Source of the DNA: Pseudomonas sp. ICMP 561
GTDB lineage: Bacteria > Pseudomonadota > Gammaproteobacteria > Pseudomonadales > Pseudomonadaceae
Direction: 5' to 3'
DNA: 64,000 bases
Assembly (NCBI RefSeq): GCF_002699985.1
Contig: NZ_LKBT01000045.1
Span: forward strand, 293,627-357,626
Position 1 is the stretch's first letter. Each line of letters begins with the position of its first letter. Below are positions 44,741 to 54,104 of the stretch, one piece after another. A program made the position numbers and the translations under genes. Below the pieces are notes generated by a model. That model did not search any database, was not told the DNA's origin, and worked only from the letters and a program-made list of their open reading frames with translations.

Positions 44741-44816
44741 CTGTAGGAGCTGCCGAAGGCTGCGAAGGCGTTTTGCCTGAGACACCGCAGTTCGCAGCCT
44801 TCGGCAGCTCCTACAG
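44741..44816 (+). repeat. REP pair, 'GCCGAAGGCTGCGA' family
   Basis: The arms CTGTAGGAGCTGCCGAAGGC and GCCTTCGGCAGCTCCTACAG face each other across 32 bases, in the gap between the convergent epimerase and tolC-like genes. Confidence 0.85.
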
Positions 44817-44852
44817 ATTCCCTTGTCACTGCTCAATGGCGAGTTACTTTCC

Positions 44853-44942
44853 CTGTGGGAGCCGGGCTTGCCCGCGATAAGGTTTCGGTGATCTGCCTGC
44901 CAGACCGCGGTGTCTGTATCGCGGGCAAGCCCGGCTCCCACA
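44853..44942 (+). repeat. REPIN, 'GCTTGCCCGCGA' family
   Basis: The arms CTGTGGGAGCCGGGCTTGCC and GGCAAGCCCGGCTCCCACA face each other. Together with the preceding REP it occupies the 300-base convergent gap, where it may also limit read-through. Confidence 0.85.
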
Positions 44943-44975
44943 TGGATCTGAGTCGGCTGGAAGATCGCAGCGGCA

Positions 44976-46346
44976 TCAAAACAACCGCTGCACCTGTTCC
45001 AGCACACCGCGATTCATCAGGCCGGTGTGGGTATGCAGGCTCACATAGCTTTGCAGCATGTCGAGCTTGGCGTTGAGCAAATCACGGCGTGCCTGAAACA
45101 CGCGTTGTTGTGCATCAAGGATATCCACCGTCGAACGAACACCACCCTGAAAACCTTTCTCGGTCGAGGTCAGCGCTTGCTGGCTGGACTCCACCGCACG
45201 CTGCATGGCCTTGCTTTTGGCAAACCCGGCAACTACCCCCACGTAATCCGTTTCGATGTCTTCCGCCAGTTGCTGACGCTGCACGTCGTAGTCTGATTGC
45301 GCGCCAGCCAGTTGCGCCTCGGCCTTGGCCACCGACGCTCGAACCGAGCCACCGCGATACAACGGGATATCCAGCTGGACACCCACGTAATACGTGTCCT
45401 GACGCGGATCGAGGTCCTGATACTGGCGGGTCTCTCGACGCGTCAATTGAGTGGTCAATGACAGCGTCGGATAATGCCCGGCACGTTGCGTATCAGCTTG
45501 CGCCTCGGCCACCCTCATGGCCGCCAGACGCGCTGCAAGCTCCGGGCTGGCGTCCTTGGCAATGGCCGTCCAGTAAGGCAAATCCTGTTCAGCAGGGATC
45601 GGGCTGGCGGCGGAAAGTTCTTCGCGCATCGGCTGAATATCATCAATTGGCACGCTCGCGCGGCCAGACAACGCTCGCAGCGCGGCCGTGCGCCGCGCCA
45701 TGGCTTCTGTCTCCTGCGCTTCAACAAGATCCAGACGAGACTGCGACTCGTAAATGTCGGTAATAGCGCCCTGCCCAGACTTGAACAGTTTTTGGCTTTG
45801 CGTGACCAGGCCGCTGATCGCTGCTTTTTGCTGAGCGATCAGCTTGATCTCGTTTTCGGCACGGGCTACATCGAAATACCCCTTGGCAACCCGGTCATAG
45901 AGACTTTGATTGGCAAGGTCGAACTGTTGTGTACCCAGCACTCCACGCGCCTTGCCCTCTTTATAAGCCGCCCAGCGCCCTTTGTCATACAGCGGTTGTT
46001 GAGCGGCAAGCGTGACGTTGTTGGCCTGGTAATCATTGCTGTTCACATAGCCGTTATCGCTGCCGCCATCGGTGCGGCCGCCATTGCCATAGCGCGAGGT
46101 CAAAGACACCTGCGGAAGAAGACCGCCACGACCGATCGCCTCTTCCTGCTGTGACGCGTCATAAGCATGACCGGCCGACTTCAGCGTCGGGTCATTAAGG
46201 CGTGAGGCATCGTAGGCCTGGGTAAGGCTCAACCCGGCCTCAGCGGCCCATGCAGGATTGAACACCACACAGCCAGTCCAGAGACCAGCACAGAGACCTG
46301 CCACTAAAAAGCAACGGGAACGGCGAGAACGCGGGATCATGCTCAT
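44976..46346 (-). CDS. TolC-family outer-membrane channel of type I secretion
   Basis: This 456-residue protein has an N-terminal signal peptide (cleavage after AWA near residue 35), then two long OEP repeats with coiled-coil helices (LTQAYDASRLNDPTLKSAG, VRSTVDILDAQQRVFQARRDLLNAK). The SVDVLDAQ-like end motif is standard for TolC/PrtF/AprF. The start overlaps the HlyD stop by four bases. It is the outer-membrane part of the exporter encoded by this three-gene operon. Confidence 0.92.
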   Translation of the reverse strand: MSMIPRSRRSRCFLVAGLCAGLWTGCVVFNPAWAAEAGLSLTQAYDASRLNDPTLKSAGHAYDASQQEEAIGRGGLLPQVSLTSRYGNGGRTDGGSDNGYVNSNDYQANNVTLAAQQPLYDKGRWAAYKEGKARGVLGTQQFDLANQSLYDRVAKGYFDVARAENEIKLIAQQKAAISGLVTQSQKLFKSGQGAITDIYESQSRLDLVEAQETEAMARRTAALRALSGRASVPIDDIQPMREELSAASPIPAEQDLPYWTAIAKDASPELAARLAAMRVAEAQADTQRAGHYPTLSLTTQLTRRETRQYQDLDPRQDTYYVGVQLDIPLYRGGSVRASVAKAEAQLAGAQSDYDVQRQQLAEDIETDYVGVVAGFAKSKAMQRAVESSQQALTSTEKGFQGGVRSTVDILDAQQRVFQARRDLLNAKLDMLQSYVSLHTHTGLMNRGVLEQVQRLF

Positions 46347-47713
46347 TCCTCTTTGAACGCAGCGAGCATCCGTTCGCGCAGGGGCTTCATCAGGTAATTC
46401 ATCAGCGTGCGCTCTCCGGTCACCACCGTGACATCGGCAAGCATGCCGGGACGCACCAGCAATCCAGCATTTTGCAGCGCGACCACCGTCTCGGCAGGGA
46501 TCTCGACCTTGGCGGAGAAATACGGCCGACGCGTCTGTTCATCAAGCAACTGATCCGCTGAAACGGTACTCACCACGCCTGTCACAGTGGGCGTATCAAC
46601 CCGTTGCAGCGCTGTGAAATGCACGTTCACCGGTAAACCCGGTCGCAATTTGTTTGCCATCAACGGTTCGAAACGCGCCGTGATTGCCATCGGCGCATCC
46701 AGCGGCACGACCTGCATCAGGCTTTGGCCGGCCTGCGCGACACCGCCCACGGTGTGAATTGTCACGTCCATGATCTGCCCGGAAACCGGCGCGCGAATGG
46801 CACCGCTTTCGACTTCAAACTGCAACGCACTGATCTGATCGGCAAAGCCTGCTGCCTCGGCGGAAACCTCGCTGAGCTGGGTCTCGGCATCACGACGAAA
46901 CTCCTGTTGGGTCTGCAGCATCTTGAGTCGGCTTTCATTGATCGCCTGACGCGTTTTGCCAACATCACCCTGCCCGGACGAAATCTGCCCAGCCAGCAAC
47001 GCGCCGTTGCGCTCGGCTTCGTAGAGCTTGCTGCGCGGCACATACCCTTCACGCGCCAGTTCGCGCAGGCCTTCAAGTTCCTGCTGCTGGAACTGCATCT
47101 GCGCATCGAAATTGCGTTTCACGCCTTCGTAACCTCGTAGTTGCTGCTGCAACGACTCGATTTCGTGCTCGATGATTTTCAGGCGGCTGGCCAATTCGGC
47201 GCGACGGGTCTCGAACAACTGAGTTTGCAGTGCCATGGCCGACTTGATTCGTGGCTCCTGAGCGCGCTCCAGCAATTCAGGCGGCCATTCGATGCTCGGG
47301 TTGCCCAGACGCTCCGCGATCAACCGCGCTTCCACCGCACGATCATTGAGCAACTTGCCTTGGGTGACGTCCAGCTGCGACTGCGCTCGCAAGGTATTGA
47401 GCTGCACCAGCAATTGGCCCTGACTGACGTGATCGCCGTCGCTGACCATCAGTTTCTCAACCACACCGCCAACCAGCGACTGCACCGCTTTGCGCTCACC
47501 GGCAACCACCACCGTGCCGCTGCCCACGACGCCTTGATCAAGCGGCGCAAGGCACGCCCACAGAAGAAAACTGCCCAGCGCGACACAGAGAAAAATGACC
47601 CCGTAACGCGCAGCGCCGCCCGCGTCGGTACTGGCCTTGGGCGCGGCACCGGGGTTACGCACGCTGACGGGATTGTCGATGCGCACGTTGGCGCCAGGAT
47701 CAAGATCACGCAT
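46343..47713 (-). CDS. HlyD-family periplasmic adaptor of type I secretion
   Basis: The protein has 456 residues with an N-terminal cytoplasmic tail, one membrane helix (about 38-58), a biotinyl-lipoyl half (GVVEKLMVSDGDHVSQGQLLV), a long coiled coil (about 105-290), the other lipoyl half (AIRAPVSGQIMDVTIHTVGG) and a C-terminal beta-barrel. This matches PrtE/AprE adaptors. It overlaps both neighbours, by eight bases with the ABC gene and four with tolC-like. Confidence 0.92.
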   Translation of the reverse strand: MRDLDPGANVRIDNPVSVRNPGAAPKASTDAGGAARYGVIFLCVALGSFLLWACLAPLDQGVVGSGTVVVAGERKAVQSLVGGVVEKLMVSDGDHVSQGQLLVQLNTLRAQSQLDVTQGKLLNDRAVEARLIAERLGNPSIEWPPELLERAQEPRIKSAMALQTQLFETRRAELASRLKIIEHEIESLQQQLRGYEGVKRNFDAQMQFQQQELEGLRELAREGYVPRSKLYEAERNGALLAGQISSGQGDVGKTRQAINESRLKMLQTQQEFRRDAETQLSEVSAEAAGFADQISALQFEVESGAIRAPVSGQIMDVTIHTVGGVAQAGQSLMQVVPLDAPMAITARFEPLMANKLRPGLPVNVHFTALQRVDTPTVTGVVSTVSADQLLDEQTRRPYFSAKVEIPAETVVALQNAGLLVRPGMLADVTVVTGERTLMNYLMKPLRERMLAAFKEE

Positions 47714-49427
47714 CTTTGTTGGCTACCCTGACAGGAGCGGTTTTATCGGCTGGCATCAATGCCTTGAGCACCTGATCCCTTGGACCAAAGGCCTGCTGGG
47801 CGCCGTCTCTGAGCAACAGAATGTGATCGACCACGGCCAGAATGCCTGGCCGATGGGTGATCAACACCACGGTACTGCCCGAAGCCTTGAGTGCCTTGAC
47901 CGCCTGAATAAGCGCCAGCTCGCCCGCTTCGTCCAGGTTAGAGTTGGGTTCATCGAGGACGATCAATGCCGGGTTGCCATACAGCGCACGGGCCAGGCCC
48001 AGGCGCTGCTTCTGACCGCCGGACAATCCGAGCCCGCCAGGACCCAGCGGCGTGTCATAGCCTTGAGGAAAACGCAGGATCATGTCGTGAATGCCCGCAT
48101 GACGGCTGGCCGCGATGATCTTGTCGGCGTCCTGCTCACCGAAGCGGGCAATGTTGTCGGCAACGCTACCGGCAAACAGCTCGATGTCCTGAGGCAAGTA
48201 GCCAAGGTGGGGGCCCAATGCATCGTGAGTCCACTGACTGATTTCGGCGTTATCCAGACGCACCGAACCGCCCAGCACGGGCCAGACGCCGACCATTGCT
48301 CTTGCCAGCGTTGACTTGCCACTGGCACTGGCGCCGATCACCGCAAGCACGTCGCCTTTATTGAGGGCAAAATTGATCCCGCGCAGGATCGGTTGCGTTG
48401 CGCCCGGCGGTCCCGCATACAGTTGCTCCAAACGCACCGCGCCTGTGGGTGGCGGCAATGGCATGCGCAGTCGTTCGCGGGGATGCTGAGTCAATAGCTG
48501 GCTCAAGCGCTGATAACTCTGGCGCCCTGAGCTGAACTGCTTCCAGGAACCGATAGCGATTTCAACCGGAGCCAGCGCGCGACCGAGCAGCAGCGACATG
48601 GCGATCATCATGCCCGCCGAAAGCTGGCCCTCAAGCACTAACAAGGCGCCCAGCCCCAACGCCAGCGACTGCCCGGAAATACGGACGAATTTGGTAGCAG
48701 AGGTGATCTGAGCGCTGCGGTCGCTGGCTTGCGACTGGGCGGCAATGATCCGCTGCTGCAACAGACTCCAGCGTTGGCGCAACGGGCCGAGCATGCCCAG
48801 CGCCCTGATCACTTCGGCGTTCTGCAACGTGCTGTTGACGTACCCCGCCGAACTCACGCTCACGCGGTTGGCTTCACCCAGACTGGCCCGTGTCGCCAGT
48901 TCGCCCCACAGCGCCAGACCAATCAGCACGAGGGCGAGCACCAGCGTCAGCAGACCGAACCAGGGGTGAATAACAAACGCCACCAAGAGAAAGATCGGCA
49001 GCCACGGAGCATCCAGCAAGGCAATCAAGCCCTGCCCGGTGATCAACTGACGAAGGCTGGTCAGATCGCTGAGGACCTGCGCCGGATTAGCGTTGTGCTC
49101 TTGCAGGCTGCGAGCAAATGCGGCGTCGAACACACGCTCGCCCAGCGCCTCATCCAGACCCGCGCTCATGCGAATCATCACGTGGCTGCGCACCCACTCG
49201 ATCATCCCGCTGAACATGAACAACGCCAGCGCGATCATGGTCAGCATGACCAGAGTGGTTTCGTTCCGGCTGGTAAGCACCCGGTCGTAAACCTGCATCA
49301 TGTACAGCGAAGGCACCAGCACTAGCAGGTTGATCACCCCACTGAACAGCGCCAACGACCAGAACACCCGGCGGTAGCAGAGCAAAGCGGCATCAATGTC
49401 ATGACGCGGATCAAGCAGGAAGCGCAT
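47706..49427 (-). CDS. Type I secretion ABC transporter (PrtD/AprD type)
   Basis: The protein has 573 residues. The N-terminal part is a six-helix membrane domain (about 20-300), without an N-terminal C39 peptidase. The C-terminal ATPase domain has Walker A GASASGKST, signature LSGGQKQRLGLARAL, Walker B VLDEPNSNLD and a switch His in LITHRPG. It is the inner-membrane motor for an RTX-type substrate. The facing epimerase, whose C-terminus is an RTX/type I signal, is the only candidate substrate in the window. Confidence 0.93.
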   Translation of the reverse strand: MRFLLDPRHDIDAALLCYRRVFWSLALFSGVINLLVLVPSLYMMQVYDRVLTSRNETTLVMLTMIALALFMFSGMIEWVRSHVMIRMSAGLDEALGERVFDAAFARSLQEHNANPAQVLSDLTSLRQLITGQGLIALLDAPWLPIFLLVAFVIHPWFGLLTLVLALVLIGLALWGELATRASLGEANRVSVSSAGYVNSTLQNAEVIRALGMLGPLRQRWSLLQQRIIAAQSQASDRSAQITSATKFVRISGQSLALGLGALLVLEGQLSAGMMIAMSLLLGRALAPVEIAIGSWKQFSSGRQSYQRLSQLLTQHPRERLRMPLPPPTGAVRLEQLYAGPPGATQPILRGINFALNKGDVLAVIGASASGKSTLARAMVGVWPVLGGSVRLDNAEISQWTHDALGPHLGYLPQDIELFAGSVADNIARFGEQDADKIIAASRHAGIHDMILRFPQGYDTPLGPGGLGLSGGQKQRLGLARALYGNPALIVLDEPNSNLDEAGELALIQAVKALKASGSTVVLITHRPGILAVVDHILLLRDGAQQAFGPRDQVLKALMPADKTAPVRVANKDA

Positions 49428-49508
49428 AGGGTATCGACCGAAAAGAAGAGTCAGTGTATTGATCGCAATCCATGCGCTCGGGTTTTAGCTGGAGGTAAAC
49501 CCAATCCT

Positions 49509-49575
49509 GCAGGAGCTGCCGAAGGCTGCGAAAACATTAAGGCTGACGCACCGTCATCGCAGCCTTCGTTAGCCC
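49509..49575 (+). repeat. REP pair, 'GCCGAAGGCTGCGA' family (diverged)
   Basis: The left arm GCAGGAGCTGCCGAAGGCTG is intact; the right arm GCAGCCTTCGTTAGCCC is degraded. It lies upstream of the type I secretion operon. Confidence 0.7.
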
Positions 49576-49613
49576 TATCAAAAAAACATAACAATCTGAT
49601 TGAAATGAGGTTT

Positions 49614-49746
49614 CTGTAGGAGTGAGCTTGCTCGCGATCGCGTCAGTTCAGGCAATAAATTCTTCAACCAAGAAACCAAATCGCGAGCAAGCTCACTCCT
49701 ACAGGGTCGGCGTTTGCTGCGCGACAGCGCGGTGCCATTGACACCG
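49614..49746 (+). repeat. REPIN, 'GTGAGCTTGCTCGCGA' family, with conserved flank
   Basis: The arms CTGTAGGAGTGAGCTTGCTC and GAGCAAGCTCACTCCTACAG flank a 52-base spacer. It is followed by CGTTTGCTGCGCGACAGCGC, the flank also seen at 13.01 and 35.77 kb. The rest of the 519-base gap to 49946 shows no gene. Confidence 0.85.
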
Positions 49747-49946
49747 GCGTCGCGCCTGCAGATTCAATGTTCGCGGCGCCGCGTCAATGTCCCGGCAATC
49801 CGCAAGTGATTGACAGCACTTGGCCAGCTTAGTGCCTGTTTGGTGGGCTTTTTTCTGCGGGGATTTGGGATAAGTCGTGCAACACACTGATCGCGAACAG
49901 CAGGCCGAGGCAGCTTCAGCCAGGGACCTGCAGTTCACTGTGCGAC

Positions 49947-50600
49947 TTACAGAAAGGTAAACACTGACTCGGCCGCCAGACGCGACTTAGGCAGCTTGGC
50001 GTTGAAGTCGGTTTCGCTGCGATAACCCAGGCTGACGATCACCAGGCTGGTGAAACCCTGAGCGCGCAGACCGAGCTCTTCGTCGAGTTTCTTGAAGTCA
50101 AAACCTTCCATTGGCGTGGCATCCAACCCCAGCGAAGCCGCGCCCAGCAGCAAGGTGCCCAGTGCCAGGTAGGTTTGCTTTTCCATCCAGTGCTGCACGT
50201 CTTTCTGGTCATAGCGGTGCATATCGACATAGCCGCGACGGGTTTTGTCCTGACCCGCCCTGGCCTCGGCACTCTGAAAGCGACCGTCCAGATCCTCCTG
50301 ATCCAGCACCGCGTGCAGGTGATCCTCGGTCATCTCGGTGCGGGTGCACAGCACAATGACGTGAGACGCGTTGAGGATCTTCGCCTCGTTATAGGCAAAA
50401 CCATCCTGCGCACCTTTGGCGATGCGTGCTTTGCCCTGTTCGTCGGCGGCAACCACAAAATGCCAAGGCTGCGAATTCACCGACGACGGGCTAAGGCGCA
50501 GTTGGTCCAGCAGCGTATCGATACTGGCCTGAGGGATTTTGCGGGTCGCGTCGTAGGCCTTGGTGGTGTATCGGGTTTTGGCGAGGCTGGCGAGTTCCAT
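49947..50600 (-). CDS. nfsB: NfsB-type oxygen-insensitive NAD(P)H nitroreductase
   Basis: This 217-residue flavoprotein has the NfsB/FRase I pattern: RYTTKAYD near the N-terminus (FMN phosphate contact), PSSVNSQPWHFVV, and LLLGAASLGLDATPMEGFD, ending FTFL. It reduces nitro groups and quinones in two-electron steps with NAD(P)H and FMN. The length is normal. It is 22 bases beyond the royal-jelly-family gene on the same strand, so both may be co-transcribed. Confidence 0.92.
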   Translation of the reverse strand: MELASLAKTRYTTKAYDATRKIPQASIDTLLDQLRLSPSSVNSQPWHFVVAADEQGKARIAKGAQDGFAYNEAKILNASHVIVLCTRTEMTEDHLHAVLDQEDLDGRFQSAEARAGQDKTRRGYVDMHRYDQKDVQHWMEKQTYLALGTLLLGAASLGLDATPMEGFDFKKLDEELGLRAQGFTSLVIVSLGYRSETDFNAKLPKSRLAAESVFTFL

Positions 50601-50622
50601 GGTGTTCTCCGGTCAAAAATGC

Positions 50623-51813
50623 TTAGCGAGTCGGCGCTGGCGCTGCGTTGATTTTTACCCGCAACAGGCTGTAAGGCTTCTGGCGCAGGTCTTTACCCCC
50701 TTGGAAACCGGCCTGGCGATGCAACTGGTTGGCGGTGAAATACAGATAGCCATCCGGACCTATGGACAAGGTATCCGGCCACAACACCCGAGGATCGTGA
50801 ACGATGGTTTGCCAAGTGCCATCCGCGAGTCGCTTGCGAATGCCGTTGTGCTCGTAATCAGTGGCGTATACCGCTCCGTCCGCGTCCGCTTCCAGGCCAT
50901 CGGAAGCACCTTTTTCACCGAGATCCTGAACAGCTGCGTCCAGTGCCTTCTCGCTGACGCTTGCATCACGCAAGAGCTTGGTCGGTACCGAATACAGATG
51001 ACGGCTGGACAGCGGACTGAAATACAACGTCTGGCCATCTGGCGACAGTGCGATGCCATCGGAAGCAACCGCTGGCGCTTTCTTCTTGCCATCAGCGCCC
51101 GTGGCCATGACGGCCTGCCCTTCGACGACCGGAATGAACGACGGATCAACCGATGTCGACTTCGCACCGCTCAAACGCCGCGTCGCCTTACCAGTAGCGA
51201 TGTCCATGACAATGATTGCTCCTGGCCCGCTCACGGAAGAGTCGGTGACATAGACCGTGCCTTCCTTGCCATTGCGAAAATCAAAACGCATGTCGTTGAC
51301 GTAAGTGCTCGGCAGGATGACGTTGGCCGGGAAGACCAGCGTTTTCACCACCTTGTTACTCGCCAGATCGACCGCAACCAGCTTCGCGCCACCAGGCTTG
51401 GGAGCAGCAAAACCGGGAGCAGCCGTGTCGAGCAACCAAACGCGACCCTGCCCGTCAGCCACTACGCTTTGCACACTGATCAGGCCCTTGGCCGGGTCCT
51501 GGGGATCTTCCTTGTTGATCTGTGTGTTAGGCCAAGCCTGTACTTTGCCGTCCCGAATTTCCGCGACCGTAAAAGGCACGTCATCGCCCCAACGCGGGAA
51601 GTTGACGAAAATACGGCCGGTTTCGCTCACGGTCACGCCCGTGGGCATGGCATCGTGAAACGCGAAGACTTGCTGCAATTGGCCTATGGACTTGTCGGCC
51701 GGTGCGCTTGCTGAGAAATCGGTTGCCGGTGCCGCCAATGCGGTGTGAGCAGTCATGGCCACACCAAGCGCCAAGGCAGAAACAGCAAAAAAGGACTTCT
51801 TGAACACGAACAT
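50623..51813 (-). CDS. Exported major-royal-jelly/yellow-family protein
   Basis: This 396-residue protein has a signal peptide (residues 1-28, ending ALAAP). The rest is a six-bladed beta-propeller of the MRJP/Yellow family: PTGVTVSETGRIFVNFPRWGDDVPFT, RVWLLDTAAPGF, YVNDMRFDFRNGKEGTVYVTDSS and SDGLEADADGAVYATDYEHNGI. Bacterial members are related to SMP-30-type lactonases, but no activity is established. It acts outside the cytoplasm. The adjacent reductase genes suggest a response to quinones or aromatics, which is inference. Confidence 0.9.
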   Translation of the reverse strand: MFVFKKSFFAVSALALGVAMTAHTALAAPATDFSASAPADKSIGQLQQVFAFHDAMPTGVTVSETGRIFVNFPRWGDDVPFTVAEIRDGKVQAWPNTQINKEDPQDPAKGLISVQSVVADGQGRVWLLDTAAPGFAAPKPGGAKLVAVDLASNKVVKTLVFPANVILPSTYVNDMRFDFRNGKEGTVYVTDSSVSGPGAIIVMDIATGKATRRLSGAKSTSVDPSFIPVVEGQAVMATGADGKKKAPAVASDGIALSPDGQTLYFSPLSSRHLYSVPTKLLRDASVSEKALDAAVQDLGEKGASDGLEADADGAVYATDYEHNGIRKRLADGTWQTIVHDPRVLWPDTLSIGPDGYLYFTANQLHRQAGFQGGKDLRQKPYSLLRVKINAAPAPTR

Positions 51814-51863
51814 TCTCCCGACTGCCTACTGGACGCAGGCAGCCACTGACATATTGATGAAAA

Positions 51864-52871
51864 TCAGAAGCCTTCGAGGACGATCTTGCCCTTGGCCTTG
51901 CCGCTTTCCACAACGGCGTGGGCACGGCGCAGATTGGCGGCGTTGATCGTGCCGAAGTGCTCGCCGAGGGTGGTTTTGAGCACGCCTTGATCAATCAGGT
52001 CGGCAACGCGATTCAACAGCTCATGCTGCTTGATCATGTCCGGGGTTTCGTAAAGGGAACGGGTGAACATCAATTCCCAGTGCAACGACAGCGCCTTGCG
52101 TTTCATCGGCACCACGTCGAGGGTTTTCGGGTCGTCGATCAGGGCCAGCTTGCCTTGCGGGCGCAGCGCTTCGATCAATTGCGTGAAGTGGCTGTCAGTG
52201 TGGGTCAGGCTGGCGACATGAGTCACTTCGCCAACACCAATCTGCTCCAACTGAGCCATCAACGGCTGGCTGTGATCGATGACATGATGCGCGCCAAGCT
52301 GCTTGATCCACGCTTGAGTTTCAGGGCGCGAAGCGGTGCCGATCACGGTCATCTTGGTCAGTTGGCGGGCCAGCTGGACGAGGATCGAACCGACGCCACC
52401 CGCAGCACCGATGATCAACAGACTTTCACCTTCGCCACCGCCCTCTTCCACACCCAGGCGATCAAAGAGCAATTCCCAGGCCGTGATGGACGTCAGAGGC
52501 AAAGCTGCTGCGTGGGCGTTATCAATGGATTTGGGCTTGTAGCCGACAATGCGCTCATCCACCAGATGGAATTCGCTGTAGCTACCCGGGCGCACGATTG
52601 AACCGGCGTAGAACACTTCATCGCCGGGCTGAAACAGTGTCACGTCACTGCCCACTTCACGCACTGTGCCGACGGCGTCCCAACCGACCACCTTCGGCTC
52701 GGTCGGCCCTGAACCGGCGCGGATCTTGGTGTCAACCGGGTTGACCGAAACAGCGTGGACTTCCACCAGCAGGTCACGAGGCCCCGGCGCAGGCTTGGGC
52801 AGGTCCATGTCGAGCAGTGCATCTGGATCTTCAATCGGCAGACCGTGTTGGGTAAAGGCGATAGCTTTCAT
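51864..52871 (-). CDS. Zinc-free alcohol dehydrogenase/quinone oxidoreductase family
   Basis: The protein has 335 residues. Its N-terminal catalytic domain has VSVNPVDTKIRAG and VGWDAVGTVREVG, without the zinc-ligand cysteine cluster of classical alcohol dehydrogenases. The Rossmann motif LLIIGAAGGVGSILVQLA lies near 155-170. This fits the zinc-binding-dehydrogenase-like quinone reductase class (QOR/ZADH1), with a variable 'GGGEGE' insert before the motif. It is divergent from the LysR gene, 106 bases away, which is its probable regulator. Confidence 0.9.
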   Translation of the reverse strand: MKAIAFTQHGLPIEDPDALLDMDLPKPAPGPRDLLVEVHAVSVNPVDTKIRAGSGPTEPKVVGWDAVGTVREVGSDVTLFQPGDEVFYAGSIVRPGSYSEFHLVDERIVGYKPKSIDNAHAAALPLTSITAWELLFDRLGVEEGGGEGESLLIIGAAGGVGSILVQLARQLTKMTVIGTASRPETQAWIKQLGAHHVIDHSQPLMAQLEQIGVGEVTHVASLTHTDSHFTQLIEALRPQGKLALIDDPKTLDVVPMKRKALSLHWELMFTRSLYETPDMIKQHELLNRVADLIDQGVLKTTLGEHFGTINAANLRRAHAVVESGKAKGKIVLEGF

Positions 52872-52977
52872 GGGAAATCCTTTGAAAGTGGGTTCAAAAA
52901 CGTGGAGACATACTCACCTTCTCTGCGACAAAGAAAAACCCCTAAAATGCGCCAACACTTTCACAGCTGGAGTGAAG

Positions 52978-53883
52978 ATGATCCGCATTGATGACCTTGC
53001 CTTGTTCGTCCGCACGGCAGCGCTGGGCAGCTTCTCCAACGCAGCACGAGAAGTCGATCTGCTGCCGGGGCAAGTGGCGGCGGCAATCAAACGTCTGGAA
53101 CGCGAGCTGGATGTGCGCCTGTTCGCGCGCTCTACCCGCAGCCTGCGCCTGACCGTTGAGGGCGAGCAATATTTGCCCAATGCGCAAACCGTGCTCGATA
53201 CGCTTAAAGAGGGTCGCGAAAAACTCCGCCGCGAAAGCGCTGAATTGCGCGGTGTGCTGCAAGTGGCGGCACCTTCGGACCTGGGGCGTAACATGCTGCT
53301 GCCATGGCTGTCCGGGTTTCGGCGCGAGCATCCTGGCCTGTCGATGCGCTTGTTCTTATCCGATCAGGTGGCAGACATGTTCCGCGACCCGGTGGACGTT
53401 GCGATCCGCTATGGCTTGCTTGAAGACGCCCATTACATTGCCCTGCCGCTGGCATCGTGGAATCGACGGGTGCTGGTGGCCTCGCCTGACTACCTGCAAA
53501 AGCACGGACGGCCACAGACGCCGGATGACCTCTTGCGTCATGACTGCCTGCTCTACACCCTGGGCGGACGGAGCTATGACAAATGGCGAGTGGGCGCTCG
53601 GGTGATATCTGTTTCGGGCCCGCTGTTCTGTGATGACGCCGACGTGGCGCGGCGCTGGGCGGTTTCGGGGGAAGGGATTACCTATAAATCGTGGCTGGAC
53701 GTCAGTGAAGATATCAAGGCCGGACGGCTGGAGATTTTGCTGCCGGACTATCCTGGTGAGCCTGTACCTTTGAATCTGGTATGCCCGCACCGCAAACAGT
53801 TTTCCCCGGCGATTCAGCAATTGCATTCGTTATTGAAGGGGAAATTTGCGGAACTGGAGCAGGAATTGCCTGGGTTGATTTGA
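52978..53883 (+). CDS. LysR-type transcriptional regulator
   Basis: ATG 52978 has GGAG seven bases before; the frame is open much further upstream, but across the divergent promoter. The 301-residue product has the helix-turn-helix in FSNAAREVDLLPGQVAAAIKRLERELDVRLF and an effector domain from residue 90 on (RGVLQVAAPSDLGRN). It belongs to the CrgA-like group that controls neighbouring oxidoreductases. The alcohol dehydrogenase-like gene next door is the likely target. Confidence 0.92.
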   Translation: MIRIDDLALFVRTAALGSFSNAAREVDLLPGQVAAAIKRLERELDVRLFARSTRSLRLTVEGEQYLPNAQTVLDTLKEGREKLRRESAELRGVLQVAAPSDLGRNMLLPWLSGFRREHPGLSMRLFLSDQVADMFRDPVDVAIRYGLLEDAHYIALPLASWNRRVLVASPDYLQKHGRPQTPDDLLRHDCLLYTLGGRSYDKWRVGARVISVSGPLFCDDADVARRWAVSGEGITYKSWLDVSEDIKAGRLEILLPDYPGEPVPLNLVCPHRKQFSPAIQQLHSLLKGKFAELEQELPGLI

Positions 53884-53913
53884 GGTAATAGAAATCAAAG
53901 CCGGACGCAGGAC

Positions 53914-54004
53914 CTGTAGGAGTGAGCTTGCTCGCGATTCAGTTTTTTGGCCGACGAATATATCGTCTGAACTGACGCCATCGCGAGCAAGCTCACTCCT
54001 ACAG
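53914..54004 (+). repeat. REPIN, 'GTGAGCTTGCTCGCGA' family
   Basis: The arms CTGTAGGAGTGAGCTTGCTC and GAGCAAGCTCACTCCTACAG are an almost exact match to the element at 49.6 kb. It lies between LysR and the acetyltransferase. Confidence 0.88.
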
Positions 54005-54104
54005 GAACCTCATTTCAAATCAGATTGTTATGTGTTGGCCCCTACCGGGAATGCATTTCAAAGCCATAATCATTGATGAGCACAGCTGAAAACTGGACCC
54101 ACCC

